A DNA stretch of 64,000 nt, from NCBI RefSeq assembly GCF_000308555.1, contig NZ_BAFY01000132.1, positions 1-64,000 of the forward strand. Reading direction: 5' to 3'. The translations under genes and the position numbers were made by a program. This document shows positions 1 through 7,791 of this stretch, piece after piece. Origin of the DNA: Nocardia cyriacigeorgica NBRC 100375 (lineage in GTDB: Bacteria; Actinomycetota; Actinomycetes; Mycobacteriales; Mycobacteriaceae). The number at the start of each line of letters is the position of its first letter. The stretch's first letter is position 1. The notes below the pieces were generated by a model. That model did no database searches, was not told the origin of the DNA, and saw only the letters and a list, made by a program, of their open reading frames with translations.

Positions 1-38
1 ACCGGCATCAGTGCGCCGAGCGGCGCCCGAAGAGATGG

Positions 39-683
39 TTACCGCGTGAGCAGGTGCGCTGTCACCGCATCTGTCAGCCAGTCACGGTATTTCGTTGCCG
101 GCCAGCCACTCTCGCGACGCAGCAGCCGGAACACGTGTGGTGAGGCGAGGGCGAACAAGCTGTCGGCGGCGGTATCGGCATCGATGTCCGGCCGCAAGGT
201 GCCGTGCTCGGCGAGGCTGCGCACGAAGGTCGCCCAGAAGGAGCGGGTGGCGGCGGCTCCGGCTTCGGACCAGGATTTCATGGCTGGATCGGCGGATGCG
301 GCGTCCACGCCGACCATGATGAGATCCCCGGCGCGCTCGAGCAGGCCGGCGTTGTAGTCGACGATGATGGCGACGGCCGCCCTCGGATCGGATTCGGCCA
401 GGGCGGCCAGGACCTCGGGACGTTCCGCCACGGCGACCGGCTCCTCATCACCCACCGTCGCCACATCGAGTACGTGTCGAAACAGTGCGAGTTTGTTCGG
501 GAAGGCGTCGTAGAGCGTGCGTTCCCCGATCCCGGCCCGGCGCGCGATCTCCCGCATCGGCGTGGCCGCGTATCCGCGTTCGACGAACAACTCGCCGGCC
601 GCCCGCCGGATCGCGGCCCTGGTGGCCGCCGCCGTCTCGGCGCGTTTGCCGGCCCGGTATTGCCTCTTGACGGTTTCGCTCAC
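39..683 (-). CDS. TetR/AcrR family transcriptional regulator
   Basis: Predicted DNA-binding repressor of 214 aa. The N-terminal TetR helix-turn-helix is clear (MREIARRAGIGERTLYDAF, followed by the NKLALFRHVL helix); the C-terminal ligand domain is divergent and gives no hint of the inducer. It is divergent from the VOC gene at 746, its likely target. GTG683 was chosen because the longer GTG707 start lies inside a 19-bp palindrome (706-724) that looks like the operator; starting at 707 would give 222 aa. Neither start has a good ribosome binding site, so a leaderless mRNA is possible. Family assignment is firm; target and start are inferred. Confidence 0.88.
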   Translation of the reverse strand: MSETVKRQYRAGKRAETAAATRAAIRRAAGELFVERGYAATPMREIARRAGIGERTLYDAFPNKLALFRHVLDVATVGDEEPVAVAERPEVLAALAESDPRAAVAIIVDYNAGLLERAGDLIMVGVDAASADPAMKSWSEAGAAATRSFWATFVRSLAEHGTLRPDIDADTAADSLFALASPHVFRLLRRESGWPATKYRDWLTDAVTAHLLTR

Positions 684-705
684 AAGGAGGATTCTAACAA
701 TATTC

Positions 706-724
706 ACCGCAGTGGCACTGCGGT
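706..724. promoter_or_regulatory. 19-bp palindromic operator between TetR and VOC genes
   Basis: ACCGCAGTG-G-CACTGCGGT is a perfect 9-bp inverted repeat around one base, in the short gap between the divergent TetR and VOC genes. Size and position fit a TetR operator controlling both promoters. Binding is inferred. Confidence 0.65.
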
Positions 725-745
725 CAAATTGAGGAGGTGGATCCG

Positions 746-1207
746 ATGCCCGACCTCGCTGGCATCCATCACGTCAAGATTCCGGTCTCCGACCTGCCCC
801 GTTCGGTGCGCTGGTATCGCGAAGTCTTCGGTTTCCGCCCGACCATGCAGTTCGCTGACAGTAGTGACGGCGTGGTCCGCGGCGCGGCCGGCGACATCCC
901 CGGCGTGGGCTTTGTCGCCCTGCGGGAAAATCCCGAAGCGGCCGCGGGTTGCAAGGGGTTCGACCCGGTGTGCTACGCGGTGAACGACCGCCCCGACCTG
1001 GAGCAGTGGGCCGCGCATCTGGACGGTCTCGGCATCCCGCACTCACCTGTCATGGACGCCTCGGTCGGCTGGATCCAGGTGTTCAACGATCCGGACGGCC
1101 TGGAGATCCACATGTACACCTGGGCGGAGCACGGCATCGACCAATCGGGCCGCCCTGGGTACGGCACCGCCATCGACGACCCGGACACCTGGGCACCCGC
1201 CCGCTGA
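746..1207 (+). CDS. VOC family (glyoxalase/dioxygenase fold) protein
   Basis: A 153-aa vicinal-oxygen-chelate protein. It opens with the family strand IHHVKIPVSDLPRSVRWYREVFGF and has the paired half-motif near the end (IQVFNDPDGLEIHMYTW), where the His and Glu are candidate metal ligands. Substrate cannot be told: family members include glyoxalases, extradiol dioxygenases and resistance proteins. ATG746 is preferred to GTG737 because GAGGAGG at 731-737 gives it 8-nt spacing while overlapping the GTG. The divergent TetR gene and shared palindrome suggest induction by a small molecule this protein may bind or convert. Confidence 0.88.
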   Translation: MPDLAGIHHVKIPVSDLPRSVRWYREVFGFRPTMQFADSSDGVVRGAAGDIPGVGFVALRENPEAAAGCKGFDPVCYAVNDRPDLEQWAAHLDGLGIPHSPVMDASVGWIQVFNDPDGLEIHMYTWAEHGIDQSGRPGYGTAIDDPDTWAPAR

Positions 1208-1477
1208 ATCCGAGGAATGTGCGCGTTCACGGTGTCGAACCGGGCGCCGCTCAACGGACCTGGTCTTCGGCGGCGTGCCGGCGAGTAGGCGGGCTGCAGC
1301 GTGGGGAGCCGTATGAAGCTGCCGACCGACCCGGTCGTCGCCATGAGGAGCAATGAGTGGGTACCGCTCACCTGGTTGTGGCGCGCATCACCCAGCCGCG
1401 GGTGTCACGGGGACCGCATCACCGGCGTCTTATCTCGAACCGACGGCATGTCCATCGATCGAGAAGGGAAGCAATTG

Positions 1478-2329
1478 ATGGCTATCACCGAGCACGGAGC
1501 CGTTTCGCTGGCAGGGAAGGTCGCGGTCGTTACCGGCGCGGGGTCAGGAATCGGCGCGGCGACGGCGGTCACGCTGGCGGCCAGGGGAGCGCGGGTGTGC
1601 TGCGCCGGACGCACCCTCGAACGCGTCGAGCGGACTGCCGAGCAGATCGTGGCCGCGGGTGGTGAGGCGTTCGGCTTGCGGGTCGACGTGGCGTCGCCGG
1701 AGGACAACGAAGCGATGGTCGGCGAGACGGTCGCACGGTACGGCGCCCTGCATTTCGCCCATCTCAATGCCGCGACAGGGCACTGGGCCGGTGTTCTGGA
1801 CTACCCGTTGGAGGAGTGGGACCGCACGATGGCGGTGAACCTGCGCGGTGTGCTGCTCGGTCTGCAGTCGGCAGGCCGGGCCATGCGTGATGCGGGTGGT
1901 GGCTCGATTGTGGTCACCTCATCGGCGGCTGGGCTTACCGGGGTGCGGATGTCCTCGGCGTATTCGGCCTCGAAGCACGGTGTGATCGGTCTTGGGAAAT
2001 CGGCTGCCCTCGAGCTGGGGCCCGTCGGTATTCGGGTCAACACCATCTGCCCCGGATATATCGCCAGCAACGAACTCACCCGAAAGATGGGCGAAGAGCT
2101 CCACGTCGGCAGCCGTTTTCCACTGCGTAGGCCGGGGCGTAGCGAGGAAGTTGCCGACTTGGTCGCGTTTCTCGCCAGTGACAGTGCCTCGTTCATCACC
2201 GGCAGTGTGTTCACCATCGACGGCGGGTGGCTGGCCGGCGGCATCGACCTCCAGGATGATTCGGCGGATCGAGCAACCGGCACCGACCGGGTTGCAGCCT
2301 TTGCCAACACGTATCCCCAGAACCAGTAG
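1478..2329 (+). CDS. SDR family NAD(P)-dependent oxidoreductase
   Basis: Classical short-chain dehydrogenase of 283 aa. It has the cofactor motif TGAGSGIGAA near residue 20, the NxA-type segment (LNAATG), the catalytic Ser in VVTSSAAG, and YSASK with Tyr and Lys, followed by the usual NTICPGYI stretch and the C-terminal FITGSVFTIDGGW. All catalytic residues are present. The reading frame is open back to 1301, but the extra residues are not SDR-like, and ATG1478 has GAGAAGGGAA at 1461-1470. Substrate unknown; there is no operon partner, and the following region is decayed. Confidence 0.9.
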   Translation: MAITEHGAVSLAGKVAVVTGAGSGIGAATAVTLAARGARVCCAGRTLERVERTAEQIVAAGGEAFGLRVDVASPEDNEAMVGETVARYGALHFAHLNAATGHWAGVLDYPLEEWDRTMAVNLRGVLLGLQSAGRAMRDAGGGSIVVTSSAAGLTGVRMSSAYSASKHGVIGLGKSAALELGPVGIRVNTICPGYIASNELTRKMGEELHVGSRFPLRRPGRSEEVADLVAFLASDSASFITGSVFTIDGGWLAGGIDLQDDSADRATGTDRVAAFANTYPQNQ

Positions 2330-2360
2330 GTCCCAAGGACGGGCGCATTCGGGCGAAGTC

Positions 2361-2430
2361 GTTGGCGTGAAGCCCATTGCGTGAGCGCGGCAGATCGCCG
2401 GGGCTTCAGCCCGGTGCCTGAACGACGGAC
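2361..2430 (+). mobile_element. Possible IS200/IS605-type right-end remnant
   Basis: A 60-70 bp stretch carries the inverted pair TGAAGCC / GGCTTCA around GTGAGCG, in the style of the structured 3' ends of actinobacterial TnpB elements. No tnpB reading frame is present nearby, so at most an end is left. It sits between the SDR stop codon and a patch of broken genes. Recognition is from memory of such ends and is weak. Confidence 0.3.
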
Positions 2431-2610
2431 TCGTCGACCACACGGCCGTTGGCATCGACGGGACGGATGCTGTGCACCGTGCTCGACAGAGGTGCTGGCT
2501 GAGTACAACCGGGCGCCGGGCCGACGCGCACGAGCGGCCGAACACCAGCGATTTGTCTTGGAAAGTTACCTGTGGGCCAGACCGTTCCGATGGTCAGTGC
2601 GCGACCTGCA

Positions 2611-3022
2611 TTATCGGACGGCTGTTTCCAGGGCAACCGTGAAATCGGCGCCGGTTGCTTCTCTGACGTCGGATTCGCTGACGCCGGGGGCGGTTTCTAC
2701 GAGGACCAGCCCGGCAGGGCGAATATCGAAGACGGCCAGGTCGGTGATGATCCGGTGCACACAGCCCGTTCCGGTCAGGGGCAGGCTGCACTGGTTCGAC
2801 GATCTTGGGTTGGCCGCTGCGCGTGCAGTGTTCCATCATCACGATGACCCGTTTCGCGCCGTGGACGAGGTCCATCGCGCCACCCATGCCTTTGACCATC
2901 TTGCCTGGGATCATCCAGTTGGCCAGGTCCCCGTGGGCGCTCACTTGCATGGCGCCGAGGACGGCGACGTCGACGCAGCCGCCGCGGATCATGCCGAAGG
3001 ATTGGGCCGAGTCGAAGTAGTG
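2611..3022 (-). pseudogene. Remnant of 3-oxoacid CoA-transferase subunit B (ScoB/PcaJ type)
   Basis: Translation of the minus strand gives the core of a CoA-transferase beta subunit: [14 protein letters not shown], then [20 protein letters not shown], then [19 protein letters not shown] and VIVMMEH. After KIVEP the homology moves to another frame, where [20 protein letters not shown] and a normal C-terminus ending in TAA at 2611-2613 are found. The gene has lost its N-terminal half, including the catalytic Glu region, and carries a frameshift near 2780. In intact form it would move CoA between succinyl-CoA and a 3-oxo acid. The 5' edge abuts another remnant on the opposite strand. Confidence 0.75.
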
Positions 3023-3268
3023 GTGGACATCTTCGCCTCGCGGCTGGCGCGGGCCGAACGCCTCGGCACCGATATGACACTGGTCGCGTCGTCATCGCTG
3101 GCTGAAGACATCGCCGAAGCCCTCGGCGGAGCAAGGCCCGACGTGGTGATCGTTGTGGGGGTGGAGTTCGTCGAGGCACCGGTCGGTTTGGCCGAGCTCG
3201 GTAACAGCCTCGACCGCCTCGCGGCCGGTCATGTCGAAGGAAAAGTTCTCATCGATCCCGCGGCATGA
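3017..3268 (+). pseudogene. Remnant of a zinc-type (MDR) dehydrogenase C-terminus
   Basis: The plus frame reads [20 protein letters not shown] then a GGARPDVVIVVGVEF stretch and ends LDRLAAGHVEGKVLIDPAA. This resembles the nucleotide-binding half and the extreme C-terminus of MDR alcohol dehydrogenases, but the part between them is too short, as if an internal segment were deleted. No N-terminal catalytic domain is present. The open frame continues left to 2381, but that part is antisense to the CoA-transferase remnant. Treated as a decayed fragment; the exact family is uncertain. Confidence 0.5.
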
Positions 3269-3283
3269 CCGGCCCGGCCGCAT

Positions 3284-3910
3284 TCACCGCGAATGACCGT
3301 GCAGGGTGAGTGTGTCCTCGATACAGCGAGCGATGAATGATCCATCGATCGGCCTGTCACCCACAATGATGCGGAAATACAGCGGAGCCGAAAGAGTTTC
3401 GAGCACCGCGCGGGGGTCTGTGTCCTGCGGGAGTTCGCCGCGCTCGATGGCCTTGCTGATCACCTGCGAGCTCAGCTCGAACCGATCGCTCCAGAACCGG
3501 CGTCGCGCGGCATCTACTTCGGGATCAGCCGACAGCGCCATCGTCGTGCCCACCAACCGGGTGACACCCGGTAGCTCGATCAGGTGCGTGATCTGTTCAG
3601 CGAGAACCTGCAGATCGGTGCGCAGTGCGCCGGTGTCCGGCAGGGGATTGCCCGCGGCAGCCATTTCGGTAACAGCCGCGGCGATCAGGGCGGTACGGGT
3701 TCCCCAGCGACGGTAGATCGTGGTCTCGGCAACACCGGCCCGCGCCGCAACGTCACCGATGGTCAGGCCCTCGATGCCGTGCTCGGCGACCTGCTCGAGG
3801 GTGGCGGTGAGCACAGCGTGACGCACCCGAGCCGAACGGCCCCCGGTCCGCCTGCGCGGACCGGGGGTCGGTTGCGTCTGCTCATCGACCTCACGCCCTT
3901 GCTGATCCAT
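3284..3910 (-). CDS. TetR/AcrR family transcriptional regulator
   Basis: Intact 208-aa regulator. The N-terminal HTH is typical (GLTIGDVAARAGVAETTIYRRW followed by the GTRTALIAAAV helix). The C-terminal part (RFWSDRFELSSQVISKAIERG, then LYFRIIVGDRPID) resembles the TetR C-terminal domain that usually follows an arginine-rich leader. It lies 66 bp downstream of, and on the same strand as, the exported protein at 3977-4861, so the two may be co-transcribed. It is the obvious candidate reader of the two matching palindromes between the paralogues at 4.9 and 5.1 kb; that link is inferred. Confidence 0.88.
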   Translation of the reverse strand: MDQQGREVDEQTQPTPGPRRRTGGRSARVRHAVLTATLEQVAEHGIEGLTIGDVAARAGVAETTIYRRWGTRTALIAAAVTEMAAAGNPLPDTGALRTDLQVLAEQITHLIELPGVTRLVGTTMALSADPEVDAARRRFWSDRFELSSQVISKAIERGELPQDTDPRAVLETLSAPLYFRIIVGDRPIDGSFIARCIEDTLTLHGHSR

Positions 3911-3976
3911 GGTCCAAGTTCTACTCGATCAGCAACGCGGGTGGCGAATGTGCGGGCCGTGGCGGACTAGGCTTAC

Positions 3977-4861
3977 TCAGCGCAGATAGGCCGAGATCCA
4001 GTTGCCGAACTCGCACGCCAAATGCCACTGATGCTCGGCCACATACAGTTGCGGCAGCGCAGCCGGGAAGGCGACTTGGAGCCGGCTGCGGAACCCGCCG
4101 CCGGGCTCGTCGCGGAACTGATGGCGAACACCGCCGATGACGAATCCGTCGGACAATGAGGCGACACCGGAGACGGCGAGTGGGAACGCCGGGTCCGAAG
4201 GCACCATTACCCGTGCGGTGTCGGTGTAGTCGATGAAGAACTGGCTGGCCAGTACCGCGCCGCCGGTTACCTCGATAACCTCCTGACGACCATCGGGCAG
4301 CGTAGCGATGATGTAGTGGTCTGGGCAGGCGTCGGTCCACACGGCGCGGTCGTCGGTCAGCCGGGCGCGGTCGAGCCAGTCGAGAAAGCCCTGAGCTGTG
4401 CCCCGATCGCTGGTGATCTCGGTGATCGAGTACTGCCAGTGCCCGTCCGAGGCCGCCACTGCGGTCCTCGCCGCGACTTCGGACGCGATGAGCTCGCCGG
4501 TGAGTAGTTCTCGCAAGCCATCCGGCCCGATCACCATCCGTGCTCGGGCCAGCGCAGAGCGTGCAGTGGAGATGTCGTCGACAGCGACTTCCAGGCGGGC
4601 CAGCAGCGAGTCGAGTTCGCCGACCAGCGCACCGGCGTAGTCCTTGCGCAAGCGCGCCGCGGCCACCGACAGCCGCCGTCGTTCCCACTCGACGATCTGC
4701 CTCTGATCCAGCATCTTCCCGTCGATGAAGGTGCGTAACCCGGGGCTGACCTGCCGATCCGGTGGAGACGCGAAGGTGGTACCGGTACCGAGACCTGCCG
4801 CCGCCACCGTAGCGGCGGTCGTCCCGGCGGCGCGGATCATGAAGGTTCTCCTGGTCAGCAT
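3977..4861 (-). CDS. Tat-exported protein of unknown function, paralogue A
   Basis: A 294-aa protein with a twin-arginine signal (LTRRTFMIRAAGTTAATVAA, residues 2-21) and probable cleavage after TFAS-type residues near 31. No known domain was recognised. The C-terminal 140 residues share blocks with the divergent gene at 5175: ACPDHY, LPDGRQEV, IDY, GFVIGGVRHQFRD and HQWHLACEFGNWI. The middle is helical and charged. Conserved His, Cys, Asp and Trp in these blocks could be functional. The pair arose by duplication, one copy exported and the other not. Spacing suggests an operon with the TetR gene behind it. Function unknown. Confidence 0.8.
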   Translation of the reverse strand: MLTRRTFMIRAAGTTAATVAAAGLGTGTTFASPPDRQVSPGLRTFIDGKMLDQRQIVEWERRRLSVAAARLRKDYAGALVGELDSLLARLEVAVDDISTARSALARARMVIGPDGLRELLTGELIASEVAARTAVAASDGHWQYSITEITSDRGTAQGFLDWLDRARLTDDRAVWTDACPDHYIIATLPDGRQEVIEVTGGAVLASQFFIDYTDTARVMVPSDPAFPLAVSGVASLSDGFVIGGVRHQFRDEPGGGFRSRLQVAFPAALPQLYVAEHQWHLACEFGNWISAYLR

Positions 4862-4915
4862 CGACCATTTCCTCTCGAGCTTTGGTTGTCATCGCGACGG
4901 CTATCGCGGCATACG

Positions 4916-4938
4916 TAACGCAAGTTTGTCCTGCGTTA
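4916..4938. promoter_or_regulatory. Inverted-repeat operator upstream of paralogue A
   Basis: TAACGCA-N9-TGCGTTA, lying 54 bp before the start codon of the minus-strand gene. The spacer begins AGTTTG, as in the second copy at 5096. Probably a repressor site. Confidence 0.65.
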
Positions 4939-5095
4939 GCGCAGCATGGGTTATCCGCGTCACGCTGTCAATGGTGTGCGCATGATTAATGCCTGAAAAG
5001 GTGGCCTTTATCTGCTCGGTCGAGGGGCTGTCGGCGTGCGTGCGGTCGATGGCGCGTCGCGCCGGGGTTGCGCAACATGCCCCAGAGAGGCATCC
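4939..5095. other. Intergenic region between paralogues A and B
   Basis: The gap between the divergent paralogues (4862-5174, 313 bp) holds the two operators and is locally AT-richer than its surroundings. No supported gene lies in it. A short AAAGG/CCTTT hairpin (near 4997-5011) is visible but too small to call. Confidence 0.5.
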
Positions 5096-5120
5096 TTAAT
5101 GCAAGTTTTGATTGCGTTAA
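5096..5120. promoter_or_regulatory. Inverted-repeat operator upstream of paralogue B
   Basis: TTAATGCA-N9-TGCGTTAA, with the same 9-nt spacer length as the copy at 4916 and a shared AGTTT start to the spacer. It ends 54 bp before the ATG at 5175, the same distance as the other copy from its gene. Confidence 0.65.
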
Positions 5121-5174
5121 AGATCTAGGGTCACAATCCCGCGACCACCCCTTTCGTGAAAGGCCGGACAGTTC

Positions 5175-5969
5175 ATGGTCGATCCGAACGACATCCGCGC
5201 GACCATCGGGCCGCGCGAGGCAACGCGGGATCAGGTACTTGCCTGGGAGTCTCGCCGCGCCGACGCCGTGCTCAGCAAATTCGCCGCCCGCCTCGGCGCG
5301 CTCGGCATGGGCGAGATCCTGCACGACCACACAGTCAGCGAACTACGCGCTGCCTCCCTGGATACGCGCCGGTCTGTATTGCTCTCGCTCAAGGCCCAGC
5401 TCGGTCACGTGGGTACCTACGCGATGCTCAAGCGCGAACTCGCGATTTCGGAACGGATCACCCGGCTCGCGGTCGCAACGAGCAGGGGACGGGCCAAATA
5501 CTCGGTCACCCGGCTGCGCGCCCCCGGCCTGTCGGCCGAACGTTTCGCAGCCTGGTTCGAGAACCTGGTCGTCCTCGATGACGAGGCCGAAATGAACTCC
5601 GCCTGCCCGGATCACTACCTCCTGCGCGGGCTGCCCGATGGGCGCCAGGAAGTCGTCGAGACCACCGGTGGATCGCCTGCTGCGACCCGATTCCTCATCG
5701 ACTATCAGCGCCCAGACGACATCACCGTCCCGGTCGACCCGGCCTACCCGATCCAGATCGTCGGCACCGCACTGCTCGACGACGGCCTGGTCATCGGCGG
5801 GGTTCGCCACCAGTTCCGCGACCGTGACGGCGCGCTCGAAGCACTGCTGACCGCGCAGTTCCCCGCTACCGTGCCTACCAGGAATATCGTTCAACACCAG
5901 TGGCATCTGGCGTGTGAGTTCAGCAATTGGATGATCGCCTCGGCGCCATCCGCGGCGACGACACGATGA
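5175..5969 (+). CDS. Protein of unknown function, paralogue B (no signal peptide)
   Basis: A 264-aa protein homologous to the Tat-exported protein at 3977 across its C-terminal half (SACPDHYLLRGLPDGRQEVV, IDYQ, GLVIGGVRHQFRD, HQWHLACEFSNWM), but starting directly with MVDPNDIRATIG and lacking any signal peptide or membrane segment. It should therefore act in the cytoplasm while its sister acts outside the membrane. The first 90 residues are mainly helical. It is divergent from paralogue A and has its own copy of the operator. It is followed closely by a recombinase remnant, so it may be cargo of a former integrated element. Function unknown. Confidence 0.8.
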   Translation: MVDPNDIRATIGPREATRDQVLAWESRRADAVLSKFAARLGALGMGEILHDHTVSELRAASLDTRRSVLLSLKAQLGHVGTYAMLKRELAISERITRLAVATSRGRAKYSVTRLRAPGLSAERFAAWFENLVVLDDEAEMNSACPDHYLLRGLPDGRQEVVETTGGSPAATRFLIDYQRPDDITVPVDPAYPIQIVGTALLDDGLVIGGVRHQFRDRDGALEALLTAQFPATVPTRNIVQHQWHLACEFSNWMIASAPSAATTR

Positions 5970-5975
5970 CGCTGA

Positions 5976-6503
5976 CCATCAAGCGCTCTGCCGCGACGGA
6001 TGCAATTCCACCCCGACCGGATCGAGCATTCGCTGACCATGCTCGACGGCGCCCAGACCGGCAACATGCCCGCCATCGAGAGTGCACGGCGATCGCTTGC
6101 CGAAGACGACCGCAAACTGTCGCGGTACCGGGCAGCACTGGAAGCGGGCACCGACCCGGCGCTCGTGGCGGGCTGGACCCAACAGGTGCAGCGTGAACGC
6201 CAGCCGACTGCGGCGCAGCTTTCCGCCTAGGAAGCCGAGCAACACCCAGATCAGTGCATGAACATGGAGCAGGTTCACCAGCTTGTGACGTCACTGGGCG
6301 GGCTGGTCCACATACTGAAGGCGGCTGACCCCACCGACAAACTCGAGGTCTACCGGAAACTCGGCCTGAAACTCACATACGACCACAAAAAACGGGTGGT
6401 CGTGGCAGAAACTGCTCCACAACCACCCGTGTGCGTACTGTCTGTGTCCGGAGGGGGACTTGAACCCCCACGCCCGATAAAGGGCACTAGCACCTCAAGC
6501 TAG
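5976..6503 (+). pseudogene. C-terminal remnant of a large serine recombinase
   Basis: One frame, broken by an amber codon at 6228-6230, carries the tail of a serine integrase. The coiled-coil segment (SLAEDDRKLSRYRAALEAG, then TDPALVAGWTQQVQ) is followed after the stop by VHQLVTSLGGLVHILKAADP and LEVYRKLGLKLTYD, blocks typical of the C-terminus of actinobacterial recombinases. The catalytic resolvase domain and zinc ribbon are missing. The frame ends at 6503 inside the antisense of the tRNA-Leu gene, as expected if the tRNA was the attachment site. Not functional. Confidence 0.72.
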
Positions 6504-6529
6504 CGCGTCTGCCATTCCGCCACCCGGAC
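6445..6529 (-). tRNA. tRNA-Leu (anticodon GAG)
   Basis: Read on the minus strand, the 85-nt gene starts GTCCGGGTGGCGGAATGG and has an anticodon arm CTAGC-TTGAGGT-GCTAG with GAG in the loop, a long variable arm (GCCC/GGGC) as in class II tRNAs, and the T arm GGGGGTTCAAGTCCCCC. The acceptor stem closes with TCCGGAC and discriminator A. The CCA end is not encoded. The tail of a decayed serine recombinase overlaps it on the other strand, which suggests past use as an integration site. Confidence 0.95.
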
Positions 6530-6866
6530 CGGTGTGCCCAGCAAGATTATCGGATGCCGAGGGGAAGCGCCAAATCGCGCCTTGACCTGGGGTTTGTTGG
6601 GGAATGGACGGTCGGGTGAGCCTAGCCATGGCGCGGAGTTCTCGGGTTCGGGCGGGGGACGGAGTGCGGCGACAGGGGCAAGCCTGGCGTGAATGGAAGG
6701 CATGATCGCCCCTCGGTCGTTGTTCTTGCGATTTCCTGAGCTTCGCCTTGTCGGGCTCGCGGTTGACCACGGCTCGTCAGCCTGCGCGGCTACTCCGAGC
6801 TGGCTGCGACATTCGGATCCGTCCGGCGAAGGCGGTAGAGCCGGGCCGACGGCTTAGCCTGTATGG
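6530..6866. other. Intergenic region upstream of tRNA-Leu
   Basis: 337 bp with no convincing gene on either strand. It must hold the tRNA promoter (minus strand) and the promoter of the SDR gene at 6867. No clear palindrome was found. Confidence 0.4.
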
Positions 6867-7523
6867 GTGACAACTCCCGTCCACCTGTCGATCGGCGCGG
6901 GCCCGGGCCTTGGTGTCGCGGTCGCACGCCGCTTCGCCCGTGCCGGATACCATGCCGCGCTCACCGCCCGCACTGCCGCCGATGCCGCGGGTCTGGCCGA
7001 AACGCTTGCTGCCGAGGGCTTTTCCGCCGAAGGCGCTGCCATCGATCTGCATGATGCGGACGACGTCGGCCGCGTGGTCGGCGATATCGGCGCCCGCCAC
7101 GGCCGGATCGATCTGCTGCACTTCAACCCCAGTGCGTGGCGGGAGAAGGATCCCCTGCACCTGACTGTGGCCGAATTGCTCGACGACGTCACTCTCGGAG
7201 TCGCGGCGCTGCTGCCCGCGGTCCAGGCCGCGCACCGCTTCATGTCGCGCGGCGCACGCATTCTGGTGACGGGCAGCGCGGCCGCCGACAAGCCGTGGCA
7301 CGGCGCGGCGTCGCTAGGTGTGCAGAAGGCCGGCGTCCGCAATCTCGTCACCAGCATCGACGCCACCCTGGCCGCGGAAGGGATCAGGGCCGTCGCCGTC
7401 CAGATCAACGGCCTGCTCGCCGAAACGGGTCCGTTCTCCCCGCCGCCCATCGCCGAAGCCATGTGGGCAGCGGTGTCCTGCTCCGAGGCGGAGTGGACGC
7501 CCCACGTGTCGTACGACGGGTGA
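6867..7523 (+). CDS. Atypical short-chain dehydrogenase-like protein
   Basis: A 218-aa Rossmann protein with an SDR cofactor motif (SIGAGPGLGVAVARRFARAG, residues 8-27) and the DLHDADDV acidic segment. The substrate half departs from the family: the position of the YxxxK pair reads ASLGVQKAGVRN, keeping Lys but lacking the catalytic Tyr, and the usual NNAG is FNPSAW. It may be a non-catalytic or differently acting member. GTG6867 is used; an overlapping ATG at 6863 is in another frame. It stands alone, so its role is open. Confidence 0.75.
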   Translation: MTTPVHLSIGAGPGLGVAVARRFARAGYHAALTARTAADAAGLAETLAAEGFSAEGAAIDLHDADDVGRVVGDIGARHGRIDLLHFNPSAWREKDPLHLTVAELLDDVTLGVAALLPAVQAAHRFMSRGARILVTGSAAADKPWHGAASLGVQKAGVRNLVTSIDATLAAEGIRAVAVQINGLLAETGPFSPPPIAEAMWAAVSCSEAEWTPHVSYDG

Positions 7524-7791
7524 TCGCGGAGGCGACCGCCCGGCGTCGACGAGAATCCTTGCGCACGTACCTGTCCGAGCAGTTCCCGCGCTTACTCGAG
7601 TAGGGTGAACATCCGCTGGTGCGCGCAGAGGCGGCCGGTATCTCGAGAACGGGGGCGTCGTGCATTACCTTGACCTGTTGATGAACGCCGGCTGGGTCGA
7701 TTTTTCGACGTGGGCGAGAGTCGACGTCTGGACGTCGGCGTCGGAGCAGGAGCTGGCGCGGGAAGTGTCGAGGAAATCGGGCGGGTCTGCC

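Noticed and set aside
8-38. End of an upstream gene at the left edge
   Set aside because: Too short to identify any frame.
2381-3268. A single 295-aa plus-strand gene
   Set aside because: Only the last 84 residues look like protein; the rest is antisense to a CoA-transferase remnant.
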